Source of the DNA: Nemopilema nomurai | Taxonomy: Eukaryota > Cnidaria > Scyphozoa > Rhizostomeae > Rhizostomatidae | DNA: 64,000 nt | Direction of reading: 5' to 3' | NCBI GenBank assembly: GCA_003864495.1 | Contig: ML133394.1 | Location: forward strand, 2,480,001 to 2,544,000 | Shown: in pieces, positions 36,325 to 47,844 of the stretch | Numbering within the stretch: position 1 is the stretch's first letter | Layout of the letters: every line of letters starts with the position of its first letter | Notes under the pieces: generated by a model | The model's input: the letters and a program-made list of their open reading frames with translations, nothing else | What the model was told of the DNA's origin: nothing | The model's database searches: none | Translations under genes and position numbers: made by a program

Positions 36325-38650
36325 TCTACTCTATGTCGCTCCTCAAATTCGAATTCCCTCCTCCTTCGAATCAATGTTCGATTTGTAGTTCTATAATTTC
36401 TCCTCGAAAATCATGCATTTAGCATTGAATATGGGGAGTGGGGGAAGGGGATATCTTAAAGGAAAGTGAGAATATAAGCTTTCCTTGAAAATTCCCTGGC
36501 CGCGTAAAATAATGAACCCGCCATTTAGAACACGAGGGAGAGGTTGGATCTCCTGGCAGCATTTCGAGTGGACTTGCTACAGGTCTTTCTCAATGCCACA
36601 GGCCTTTTTTTTCTTTATTTGTCAGATTACTTAATAGAGAAAAAGATTTATAGCAAGTCCACATTCCGAGTAGTGTGGACAGTGACCCCATCTGATGAGG
36701 CATGCCACAACGGAACACTCTGACAATAGTCGATAGACAGTGCTCACCGATACTTTGAATTTCTGACGGAGGGGTCTTTATACTTTCACGGCACCGAAGG
36801 TTTATCGAGTTAACACTTGGTACCACGAGTTGCGACATGCTCCGCATTGAGGCTCACTGTGCAGAGTACAGTTTAGTACGCTCTGATTGGGAATATTTTC
36901 CTAGTGGCTATTCCAACTCGCGCTTGACAGCAATAGGTCGAATTTACATATATCATACCAGTACATACCCTAGGCCATACGTTTTTTCCGAGCATCTTTT
37001 CGCAGGTATTCTAGTTCACAAATGGCAGGAGTGACAGGAAGCATTATTGTGCTTGATGCCCCACACAAACAAAGCCTGTTTAACAGTTTACATATCAAAC
37101 GTTTTACTTGCAAATTCTCTTGCAAATACATATCTCCGGCCCTGGTATTCCACTTTATCTAGCACTGATACTTGATCTAGCACTGATACTCTTCATCTGT
37201 CTCCATTGTTCACATAGGCCATGTTTAAACTTATGAACGAGAAAAGTGCCAGATTTCTCACTGTTTAATCTGTAACCTGCAATTGCTGCGAGGATTTATT
37301 TTGCAATCTTAACATGAAAATAATCGGCTTGATTTTTGTGTCGCCTTGCTTTTGATGTAAACGCAGTTCGTTTCAGATTTGTTTATTTTGATCACAATAC
37401 AATCATAATTCTTTAAATTTTCATTGCAAGTGAAATTTCTACCCATATGACGACTCTCATACTAATTAGAAATGTATGCAAAATTTTATCGTTTATAATT
37501 GAAGCAAGATTCAAGTGTCGAGTCTTTTCAGCTAGCTAGCTTTCCTTACCCATGCCTTCAAAATGTAAAGTGTTTCCAGACATTCAAATTTGAGAAAGAA
37601 ATTTTCTCTAAAATCCCGAGGGTCGAAATATTTTTTGGTTTTTGTTATGAACCCAACTTACTTTCGTTCTACAAATCACATTGGGGTGTAAAGGTGGATT
37701 CGTTTCATAAACAGAAACATGTGCATCCATCTTCCATTTGCATATTGTCAATCAATAATAACAAATTGAAATTACCTAAAAAGCTACCACTGCAACCTAT
37801 CTTGCAATTCTGATCTTCACGTTGATGGAACGTTACCCTCACCTTATAAGTACCCCTATCGTTATGATTATGCTGTCAATTTGCATTAAACGTGAGTCGA
37901 TCCGTGGCTTTCTTAGTTAAACGTACAATAATGCTTTGAGTCTAAATTGATTTTGATTTTGCATCACCATAAAAAGGTTGGATAAGGGCACAAAATGACG
38001 TCATGTGTGAGAAGTTGCACAAATAGACACCACGAAGGCCAAATTCAATAAAGGGAGGGCTACTGTAGATCGAGACAAGTAACTATGGAATTTTCATTTA
38101 GCGTAGGCGGAGAAATGATCATTTTTTGCCGCAACGGCGCGCCATACATTTGAAAACTACTTCTGCGGGAAATGACCTTAATCAATGGCGTGTGTATCAC
38201 AGTCCTTTGTTTCTTGATTTACGGAGAAAACATTTCAAAACAATGCATTGATAATACTCTAACATAAGCTGCTCACACAAGCATGAAACGCGAAATGAAC
38301 GAGACTCTCTGAGAAAGTGAATGGATGTCACAGTAAATCGCATTAAACAAACTGTTCTGTTGTATATGCACACACACCTCCAGATCTTATGAAGTTCAAT
38401 GTTCAGATCATATCATCACAACAATAAAAGCTTTGGCATTTGCTCCAATTAACACAAAGAAGAAAGACAAGGTAAACTGTACTAATGTTTTTATGGACGT
38501 GCTTGACATTATGTCGCATCCAGTGAGTGTTTTAGGAGACCAAGTGCCCCTTGGTCTCTGTCAGGTGATCACCACAGTTGAGAAAGGCAACTTTTCAAAC
38601 AACAACTTGTTAAACAGAAATTGGATCAACAACAAGCTCACTCAGAACAG
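36325..38650. other. Non-coding DNA
   Basis: No supported gene. One CRE palindrome TGACGTCA at 37996-38003. Confidence 0.4.
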
Positions 38651-38804
38651 TACACGTTATTTTTTTATAAGAAACCTAGCTTGGACCCTAGTACTAAAAG
38701 TTTCTTAATTCTTCACTAGTTTCTAGTACTAAAAGTTTCTTAAATGTTTGGGGCTCTAGTACTAGGTTTCTTATAAACCGGTTTCTTATAATAAAAAACA
38801 TGTA
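38651..38804. mobile_element. Short TIR element related to family A
   Basis: A 154-bp element from TACACGTTATTTTTTTATAA to the reverse-complementary TTATAATAAAAAACATGTA. The inside has two direct copies of CTAGTACTAAAAGTTTCTTA and an inverted GTACTAGGTTTC. The TATAAGAAAC terminus resembles family A but has A for G. Confidence 0.75.
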
Positions 38805-40585
38805 AGTAGAGTAGATGGCGTAGATATCCGGTCGTTGGTTAATTTTGTGCCCTTAATTAAGCAGCTACGTGGAGATCTATCAGGCTTTATTCTTTTTGAA
38901 TAACAATTCACAGCTCAACAAATCGAGGAGCTTGAAAAGATTCCGGGCTTATAACTCTGAAAACATGATTTACCGGTTGAAGCTGATATGGTAAGTGACG
39001 ATACCTTTGTCTTACAGCATTGCACGTCTTCAGATGCATGACACAGTTATGGGGACAATACTTCGACATAATTTCACTGAAAATACATCTTTTCTATCGC
39101 CATCTTTGTGCTAAGTGAATGGATTCTGGGAACTCAGTTGAAATACTCCTTGGTTTGGTCCTTATAACAAGGGTGGCAACCATTGTACATTTTTGCTCTA
39201 AATATGGCCACCACCCACCCCTCCCCCACCCCACCCCACCCCATTGCTTTTACGTGGAGCTGGATTTGACTTTTTTTGAGAAGTGAGAACGTGAGTCAGT
39301 AAATTTTCAAAAGTGATTTCGTGGATGTAGGTTCTCTCACGAACATGAACTGGGAAGCGCCTATTTTTCATTACAAAAAAATAAATGCTTCAAATCCTAT
39401 TTCACATTTTTATGAGAAATGTGTCCTACCCTCTCTCCCTTGAAAAGTACAAAAGTTCCTTATTTCCATAGCTGTAAACGCATTAGTGATTGGGATAATA
39501 TAATATTATTAAACATAGAGTGAATTCGGTATTAATCAGAAAACGTAGCTATTAGTCAGAAATAAAACAACATATTTCATTCCAACAGATGGCTGAGTTA
39601 GAAAATTATATTGTTATTGTAAGCTTTCCAAACTAGGCTAGGTGAAGACGGAATATTTACAAGGAAGTGGATAAGCTCAATAACAAAAGAATCTCAGTTT
39701 CCGTAGCTCTTATTTCCAAACAAGAGATTTCCATAACTGTTAGCAAAGTAATCAATGGCAGTCTTTGTGTTATCTACACAAAAAGAATATAAATTTTCTA
39801 AATACGACAAGGGTTAATACAGCGTGAGACAAACTGTCTGTTAACAGAAATTCCTTTCATATTTAGTGTATTTTGATTTGAATGATTTTTAAGATGAAGG
39901 CTGCTGTAGGAAAAGGATTCGGACGTTGTTTTAGAGCTTCCCTCTTTGCAGAGGATTTGATTTGAGGTGAACGCAAAGCCAGTTCTTGCTTCTTTTTGAC
40001 ACTCTTATGAGTCGATCTAATCTTTCTTGTACGCAATGGACTCCGAAGAACTTTGAAAAGCAATCTCTGACATATAAAAGAACTTGAAATTTAAAGATGC
40101 ATTAGTGAAAAGCATGTCGATATAAAGGATAAAGAAACAAAATGAAGCAATACTTTTTAAATTTTCGTAACCGGCACTGACCAGTTTTATTTCCAAAATT
40201 AAACATGTCTGAAATTTGGAACATTTCTTTTGTCAAGTCGCACCATTTCGTCATGCCCAGACAAAACTGTGAAGTTAAATCATTCTGGTTTTGAAACAAC
40301 TGTTTTAAGATACAAAGGAAGCCTCCAAAACTGCGATTCTTGTACTTGTTTGTATTCTCGCAGCGTATCATTTTGCCCCAGCCTCAAACCTCAGACTTTG
40401 CGACAGAAGGCAATTGCAACTTGAACGGGCATTGATCCGCTGATCTGCTCCAGCCCAAGACGACAAACTACGGTTTTGGGCGACTCCTATTGGTGCTCTT
40501 CCCCTCTCAGCTCCTTCAAAGTGTTCTCCTCTTAAATTAATTTCCTTTGCGGTACAAAACTTCAAAATGGCAAGCGAAGCGGAAC
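38805..40585. other. Non-coding DNA with a G-quadruplex-prone tract
   Basis: Contains the C-rich run at 39210-39243; no gene supported. Confidence 0.4.
39210..39243 (-). other. G-quadruplex-prone sequence
   Basis: On the minus strand there are three GGGG blocks separated by single T, then GGGGG, GGGG and GGG blocks. This satisfies the usual G4 pattern with very short loops. Confidence 0.7.
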
Positions 40586-40985
40586 TACACGCCTTTTTTA
40601 TAAGGAACCACTTTATAAGAAACCTACATGTAGAAGGCCGAAATATTTAAAGAACTTATACTACTAAAAACGAAATCACTAAGGAACTTTTCGATTTGAA
40701 AATTTCTTATAACTGCAAGCATCATCTAAAAAGCCGGTTCCATTCATTTGCAGCCAATACTCGCATAGATTGTTTGCTATTCGTGTGTCAAATGCTTCGT
40801 TGAGTAGTTTCCGCATATGCTGTCTCACCCCTCTCTCTTTAAGTGTTAAGGCTTATTGTAGTCAAAGAACCGAAAGTGAGAACTTAAGGAACTTTTGGTA
40901 CTTAAATTTGATGATTTGAGGTCTACGAATAAGGAACTTTTGGAACTAGGCTTTAATGCAGGTTACTTATGCAAAAAAGCGTGTA
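40586..40985. mobile_element. TA-flanked MITE family A, copy 3
   Basis: 400 bp, TACACGCC at the left and GCGTGTA at the right. Collinear with copies 1, 2 and 4. Confidence 0.87.
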
Positions 40986-43599
40986 ATTTTTTTTTACTAA
41001 GAATTGAGTACACTATGAAGTGGGTCGAGGGGAACGCATACATCAATATATATATACACATTGATGACGCTCTGCCGTAACGTTTTTGCTATGCAAAGCA
41101 TGCTCATTTACCTGTAACTACGGTACCGATTTCTATTGCTTGCGGCCACGAAATGATGTTGATTCAACGTCATTACGAAGTCAACGATGCAAAGAAGTAT
41201 TGTATCATTGCCAGAGGGAAGTTGGCACGGCTTTTCGCAAAAACAATCAATCCTTTATAAGAGAAGATATTGTAGCAATAAAAGCTTTTATTGGTGAAAT
41301 ACGGGTGTTATTGTTCTGTGGAATCTATAAGCGAGATTCTCTTTGACTGGAATTAGCGTTTGGAAAGCCCTGTGTTCAATGGGCGTACATATGCAATGTA
41401 TCTACCTACAAAGCATCAAAAGAGAACCGGCATTTTTCCTACACAGTACCAGGAGACCTATGTTTGTATACTCAAAGTACTTTTTCGTCCGACAATCCCC
41501 AGAGTATGCAAATGTCGGAAAAGAAGCAATCGATTCGAGCTCTTTCTGTCTAGGAAAGCGAAGCGTAATTGCTAAATACAACCATGCATAGGCTAGCATG
41601 GTTTTGAACAGTAAAAACTAGTTCTTGCCATTGTGTAATTTCATTTCCCGTTTCCTTAACATCTTGAGTTTCACCGTGTGATTCAGCAATCATAGGGCCC
41701 ATATCTTGATTGGCTTGGAGAGAAACCACGTGATCTGACACAAGCTCTTAGCAAATCAGATTTGAGCCCTTGGCTAATACAGGAGCTTGAATGTAAAAGC
41801 ATTTTTTCTGCAAACCAAACAGGTGCATCATAAATTGGAGGTTTCTGATTTCAAGAAGTGGACCACTGCAGCTGGTGAAAAATTGTTCGAGAAGATGCCA
41901 TGTTAACCCGTACTCGTTGGGGTCTTAACGACTTGCGAATACCTCAGCAGCGGTGATTTTGACGAAATATCCCTGGCCGAATCGAAGGCCTATTTCCTGT
42001 GGCACGCCTGTAATAGTTAAAAACCATGGGAGAATTGCAAGATGTTTGGCTAATACACAAACAAGAGAACACGATAACGTAGAACCAGAGTGTTTTGGAA
42101 ACAGGAAAATACTAAAAGGCCGAAGTTTTTATAAAAAATTCAATGTTTTAGAAAACATTCTGAGAATGTACGTCCAGAATATTTCAGAAACACTTTTCTA
42201 GATTAGTCAAAAAGGCAGGAAAAATGACTTTTATTCTTTATTGAATCTTCACGAATAGATTTAGAGACTTCTGACCTCTATGTACGCAAAAAGCCAAACC
42301 AAAATACCAAAGTTACGTAGGCTTCCTTAAAACCAATTACAGTGATTTCCCATGCGTCATTGCGTCCCAGACACGCATAACCGCCAGTAGGCAACATAAT
42401 GTTGTTATTTCACAGAATGAAAATGTTGCGAGCGTCAAGTAAAGGGGTAGACTGTAAATTCACATGAAGCTTAGAGCAACCAGATTTTCCAAGTCAATAT
42501 TCAAGAAATTCAGAAGTGAGTTATTTTTCATTAAGCCGCTTTCCTCCATGCTAATGTTGTTTCGGGAGTCCCCGTCAAAACCTATTACTTTGTCCTAAAT
42601 TACATTATAATTTCATTTCCAGTTATTCTGGGATGCTTATAGATATGCTCAGAGACCTGAAGTGTTTTTGTCAATTGGGCGTATATCGTTTGGACGTTTT
42701 AAGTTTTTCCAACGCCGTGATAATTTGCAAACATTTTTCTATGAATTTAATCGCCGTGCGTTTGGACCCATTAAGAAGAAGACAAAAACAACGCGTTATG
42801 AATGTTCGTAAAGGTCCCATCGCAAGACAAGATAAGAATACATAGTGGAATGATTTAAATTTGCACCATTTTGCCAACAAGACGATTCTTGGAGCTCGTT
42901 TAGAACTGAGGGCAGTATAGGTAACTTAAATTGGGAAATGAACTAACTAACAAAAGCTATAATTCATTCGTTTGCAGGATTTTTTCAAATCTTCTGTATT
43001 TTTGGTTGAAAGAAATTAGTTAACAGAAAATAGTGTTTGCTGAACATGTGTTTTTTCAGAGGGTAAAGAGATTTGAAATTTATTTTTGAAAGAACGCTTT
43101 GCGAGTATTTTCCAATAAATTTCTTAAAGGGTTAGAAATTTTGCTGGATAGGCGCTTGACTGGTTTCTTGTGGATTTTTTTCTCCGCTACACCGAAGCTT
43201 TGTATGCATACGAAGACCCAAGTTGATTTTGAGGAAAAAATGAATACATTCACATAATATATCTGTTGTCAAAAGCAAATACCCACAACCAAACACCATA
43301 GTAACAAATCTTAAACAAACACCACAAAGTCTAGACCATCTGGATCGCTAAAAATTTTCAATAGAAAACACATTCAATAATCGTTGTTTAACTGTTGATT
43401 AAGTTTCATTGTCATGTACTGTGGCCAAAATATGTCCCTATTGCCACAGGAAGCGGCTATTGGAAATTTAAAACAAATGTATATACTTTCTGGATTATCT
43501 ACAATTTGCTTAAATTGTATTCACATAAGTACATGATTTTTGTCAAAGGTGGTCGGCCACCTTTTAAACGATTTTTAACGAGCATAATCTGTTAGTGAT
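40986..43599. other. Non-coding DNA between MITE copies 3 and 4
   Basis: Contains a fragment (41471-41525) of the repeat also found at 20249 and 47171. Open frames here overlap in several phases and look random. Confidence 0.4.
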
Positions 43600-43999
43600 T
43601 ACACGCTTTTTTATATAAGGAACCACTTTATAAGGAACCTACATGTAGAAGGCCGACATATGAAAAGAACTTATACTACTGAAAACGAAATCCCTAAGGA
43701 ACTTTTCGATTTGAAAATTTTTTATAACTGCAAGCATCAAGAGCTAAAAAGCCCGTTCCATTCATTTTAGCCAATACTCGCATAGATTGTTTGCTATTCG
43801 TGTGTCAAGTGCTTCATAGAGTAGTTTTCGCACATGCTGTCTCGCCTCTCTCTCTATTAAGTGTTAAGGCTTATTGATGTGCAGTGAAAATTAAGGAACT
43901 TTTAAGGAACTTTTGGTACTAAAATCTGATGACTTGAGGTCTACGAATAACTTTTGGAACTAGGCCTTGCGGTAGGTTCGTTATAAAATAAAGCGTGTA
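43600..43999. mobile_element. TA-flanked MITE family A, copy 4
   Basis: 400 bp, TACACGC at the left and GCGTGTA at the right. The best preserved ends of the four copies. Confidence 0.88.
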
Positions 44000-44999
44000 G
44001 TTCTGTTCTGTTAGTTCTGCTCATGAAAAATTAAACCAAAAATTTAAACTATAACAAAATCCTATAAAGCTATTGGTGACTAATTGTGTCTTTTTTCCAA
44101 TTGCGCAACCTTTTTTCGGAGTCCAGCATTTCTCGTTGTACAAAAGCGAAAGCTTTTTTCTTAAACCTGGTTTTGCATGCTTCCTCTAATACGGAACGTT
44201 ATGTTTATATTTGATATGCTTAATGCATAATGAGCTTTTCAATTTAAATAAACACAAATACAATATGTTGAGAATTTGTATAGACTCTTTGAAACTATTA
44301 TTCAAATAAAAAATGCTCGCCTATAGTTTTTGAATTATTAAACAAGCATAGATTCTAAAAGCTACCAACCATCTGTCTGCTCTGTGAATATTATTTACTT
44401 TACTCCCGTCCTGCTACGGAAAAGTCTTGCAGAGAAAGAAATTCTTCAACGTTTGCACGTAAGAGTGTTGATTATAAAGCTGATTCAAACTGCCTTCGCC
44501 CACAAGCTTTGCGAATTCTTTTAAAACCACTAGAAGCCCTCGGTTAGGTGGGCCTTTTTGACAGAGAAAAAACAGTAGTGATATCTCACAATGTCGTTAA
44601 CTTTTTTAAAATACTTAAGGCTAATAAACAGTACAGCGTTACGGCTGGATTTATAGCCTATTTTGCTACTTTGTTGCATTTCTACAATTGTACGCCCATT
44701 TAAGGCCTAGGGTCCTTCTGGTATGCACTTTTTCATTGGGGAACTTACTGTTAATACCATGACGTCTTAGCTCAATGTCATGTCAATAGTCATTGTCAGT
44801 TTAAAGAAACTGTTCAACGGTGTTTCAAAGACACTAATTGTTGCCCTGTTAGATATGAACCTCTAAGATGCATGTCACAGTTATTTTGTTGCCTCTAAAA
44901 AGACCTTGTCATACTTTTTGCAAGGACTGCAAGAACCGTTGGAGCATAACATAGAGTTTTTGAACTTGGCTCATACCTCTAGCAATGGACAAAAACATA
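44000..44999. other. Non-coding DNA
   Basis: Nothing recognised. Confidence 0.4.
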
Positions 45000-45161
45000 T
45001 TAACATGTCACTTCCGCAAATGGAAGCTGTACGAGAGGAGAAAACGGGAAGTAGTGGTTGCTGTTCCATTGAACGGTAGCTCCAGCATCATAGACAGCTT
45101 CGTCTGGTGTTTCCTCATCATCAAAAACGTGCACAGACTTTAGAATATCGCTCTTAGTTTC
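45000..45161 (-). CDS. Unidentified open frame, possible terminal exon
   Basis: 53 codons without ATG between a TGA and the TAA at 45000-45002. It encodes an acidic then aromatic sequence (VHVFDDEETPDEAVYDAGAT). An acceptor-like AAACTAAG precedes AGCGAT. The opposite strand is also partly open, so chance cannot be excluded. Confidence 0.2.
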   Translation of the reverse strand, partial: ETKSDILKSVHVFDDEETPDEAVYDAGATVQWNSNHYFPFSPLVQLPFAEVTC

Positions 45162-47170
45162 TCACAGGCTTCTTCGCTGTACAATAATGCTATTGCTGTA
45201 TTTACAACTTTATCCACGTTTCCTTCAAGCAACAAAGCAAATGATGCTTACCGAATTGTCTTTCAACCCGGCAACTATTAATGCTCGTCAGTGGCTACCT
45301 AAACCTTTTATGAGGCCGTAGGTTACCCAAGTGGTTTCTTTCATTAGCCAGAATTTAAAATTACCCGCCAAGCTGAGATGTGTTTGCGCAGGCAAGTCCG
45401 ACTAGGCAGAGTTTGCTTCGGGATGAACGTTTATACCCACATTATCAAGTTATCTTTGCTCGCCAGGTGCCCAGGTTGGTATAATCGTCGAGGAAAGGAT
45501 GCCTTGATAGCAAGTGATTAGATTGTCACCTTGCAATAGATGTTTCAAAGATACATGCTATTTTCATAAACACTTTTAAATTGGGAAATGCCAAAAGACA
45601 ATTCCTGCAAAAAGTCTTTTTATCACACCTGTTTTTCCACCTGTGTTTACTTTTTTCTTCAATATGACGCGCCGATAGCCCTTCGTCTACCCCCTAACAA
45701 CAATGTTGATAAGAAAGTACAATCCCCCAGTTAAAACTTCAGAAGCTGCAATCAAAAACTCCTGTTTATCTGGGGAAAATAGTTGGGCACAATTTGGCCG
45801 CAAAATGCATTGTTGGAAAGGGGGGGGGGGGGGTTTGGGGTTTGGTGATGTAAGGGTTGATGGATGAACGCAAATCAAAGAAGTCTCGTTGGTGTGTCAA
45901 CATTTTTTGCAGGTATTATAGCTCCAGGAAGTTGCTCTCCTTTATCTGAATGCATTGCGAAGTAATCTCGAAACATATTTGTCATCTGCAGCTTTCGAAA
46001 TGATAGTCTTTTCTTGCAAGACCTTAATTTCTACAGATTCTTTGCCCATTGATTAACTCGAAAGGTAGACGCTGCGGATTGTTACTTTTTAAGTTTGATT
46101 TCAATTTTGTTGCTTTTGTGGCTCTCTTCAACAATGTGGTTTTTGAATCAGATTTAATATACAGAATTGAAGAAGAGTGTAGAGCTTGCAGAAGTCATTT
46201 TACCTTTTTGGGCAGAAAATATTTTAAAAGAGGAGTTGTTTTCTACGTTAAAGTAATGATACAGTTTGGAATCTTGTGCATAAGCCGTGTCTGATATTAG
46301 ATCACTTAGTATTCCTGCGAGAATGTATCAGTTAGCAAGGGCATCCTACTCTTACAATACTACATGACTTTATATCAGAATATACCGTTCGGATTGTTGC
46401 AAAAAGCTCAAGTATCTATGTATCTTTGCTGTCGTCTTGAAGGCCGATTAAAAGAACGGCTATTTGACAAACGACCACTAATTGTTCATAGATGTCGTCC
46501 TAAATCCATGAAGTAACCAATTCCCAACCACGATTAATATTATGAATTCATTTCATTATTTATAGTCACACCCAAATCATCATCAATTCACCTAACACTC
46601 TCTCTTTTCTACATGATTGCTGGTGTTATCTGGCTTCTTGTATAGATCTTAAATTGCTGCAGCTGGTTTCTTGGAAGAAGAGTGAATGATAACAGGCAAA
46701 AAAGATGTTTGTGATGAGCATGTTCATCAAAATGCACTTCAATCAGCATTGTCCTAATATCGCGTAATTATAAATAGGGGACTCTCAAATTGGAAAAAAA
46801 AATTCACGCATTCAAAAAATTGGATTCGGAAATTTAATCTTGGTGACAAGTCTATGATCTAGTCAAAATCCGCCAGAACAACACTATGATTATTGTCAAG
46901 TACAATCGCAAAAGGAACTGCATTGAACTTTGTCTCAGGTTCGGTATATTACAGCCCCGATTAATGATCGCATGCTCTAATTGAATAACAGGTGGTGACG
47001 TCATTTATACCACTTTCGTGTCATCTTTTTGTTGTTCATTACCCCTTTTGTATAGTTTGGAAGCAAAGCTAGACACCTTCTCATAAAAGAACTTTTCAGA
47101 AGCTAGTTGCACTTAAAGAATAGTGGGTGCGCGAATACTTTATTTGAACAAGTGCTTTGCGGTAGAAACC
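45162..47170. other. Non-coding DNA with a poly(G) run
   Basis: A G run of about 15 at 45819-45834 followed by TTTGGGG; a CRE palindrome TGACGTCA at 46996-47003. No gene seen. Confidence 0.4.
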
Positions 47171-47433
47171 TTCACAATAGCTAGTGTAGTGGAGCCAGTT
47201 TTCGCATAAATAAAGTATTTTTTCACCCGACACTACTCAGAATATGCAAACGTTGAAAATGATCAAAAGCTGACATAATACAAGAGTTATAATTGACCAA
47301 TCGCCGTTACATAGCACCTAATTTTTACACGCAACTGAACTGACTATTTATTACGTCAGCTTTTGGTAATTTTCAGACGCGAAAATACTTTAAAATCGTG
47401 AGAACTGGTTCTGCTATTTCTGGATATTGTGAA
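47171..47433. mobile_element. TIR element with long degenerate inverted repeats
   Basis: The first 55 or so bases (TTCACAATAGCTAGTGTAG onward) align with the reverse complement of the last 55 (TTCACAATATCCAGAAATAG onward), including a shared CCAGTT and TAAAGTATTTT. No coding capacity. Pieces of the same family lie at 20249 and 41471. Confidence 0.6.
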
Positions 47434-47444
47434 ATCTTTTATTC

Positions 47445-47470
47445 GTGGGTGGGGTGGGGGGGGCAGGGGG
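47445..47470 (+). other. G-quadruplex-prone tract upstream of the GPCR
   Basis: GGG, GGGG, GGGGGGGG and GGGGG blocks with one- or two-base loops, about 300 bases before the GPCR start codon. Confidence 0.6.
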
Positions 47471-47760
47471 TTTGTTGGTCGTGGTTGTAGGCTCCATGTC
47501 TGGCTACCCCTATGAATAATCCATCTCCGCGCAGCACATTCAAGTGATTAGTTTTCCAGCTTTGCGGGTCATAGCTCTCACAGAGGCAGGTTTCCATGTG
47601 ATGAATTGAATTTCTTTGCGCGCAGCTTACACGCACCTGCTGTTCACGCAAACTAGTCAATTGCGGTTGGTAACTTGGTTTCTGCTTAAAAAGTAGAATT
47701 ATAGTGCTCAACACCCTAACCGTTGGTTCATTTCCGTTTCAGGGTAAACAAGGTCGTGTC

Positions 47761-47844
47761 ATGATCCAGAGATGCCTTCTGTTGCGCTGCCAATCTCTGT
47801 ACTTACAATCGTGGGAACTGCAACTGTTGTCATTAATCTATTGA
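47761..47844 (+). CDS. Overlapping upstream ORF of the GPCR
   Basis: An ATG 11 bases before the receptor ATG, in a different frame, opens 27 codons that stop inside the receptor coding region. Its start context (G at -3, A at +4) is about as good as that of the receptor, so it could reduce receptor translation. Confidence 0.35.
   Translation: MIQRCLLLRCQSLYLQSWELQLLSLIY

Noticed and set aside
43928..43960. CTGATGA in the MITE as a hammerhead ribozyme core
   Set aside because: The required GAAA box after a helix II is absent (GAATAA follows); the satellite also lacks the core on both strands.
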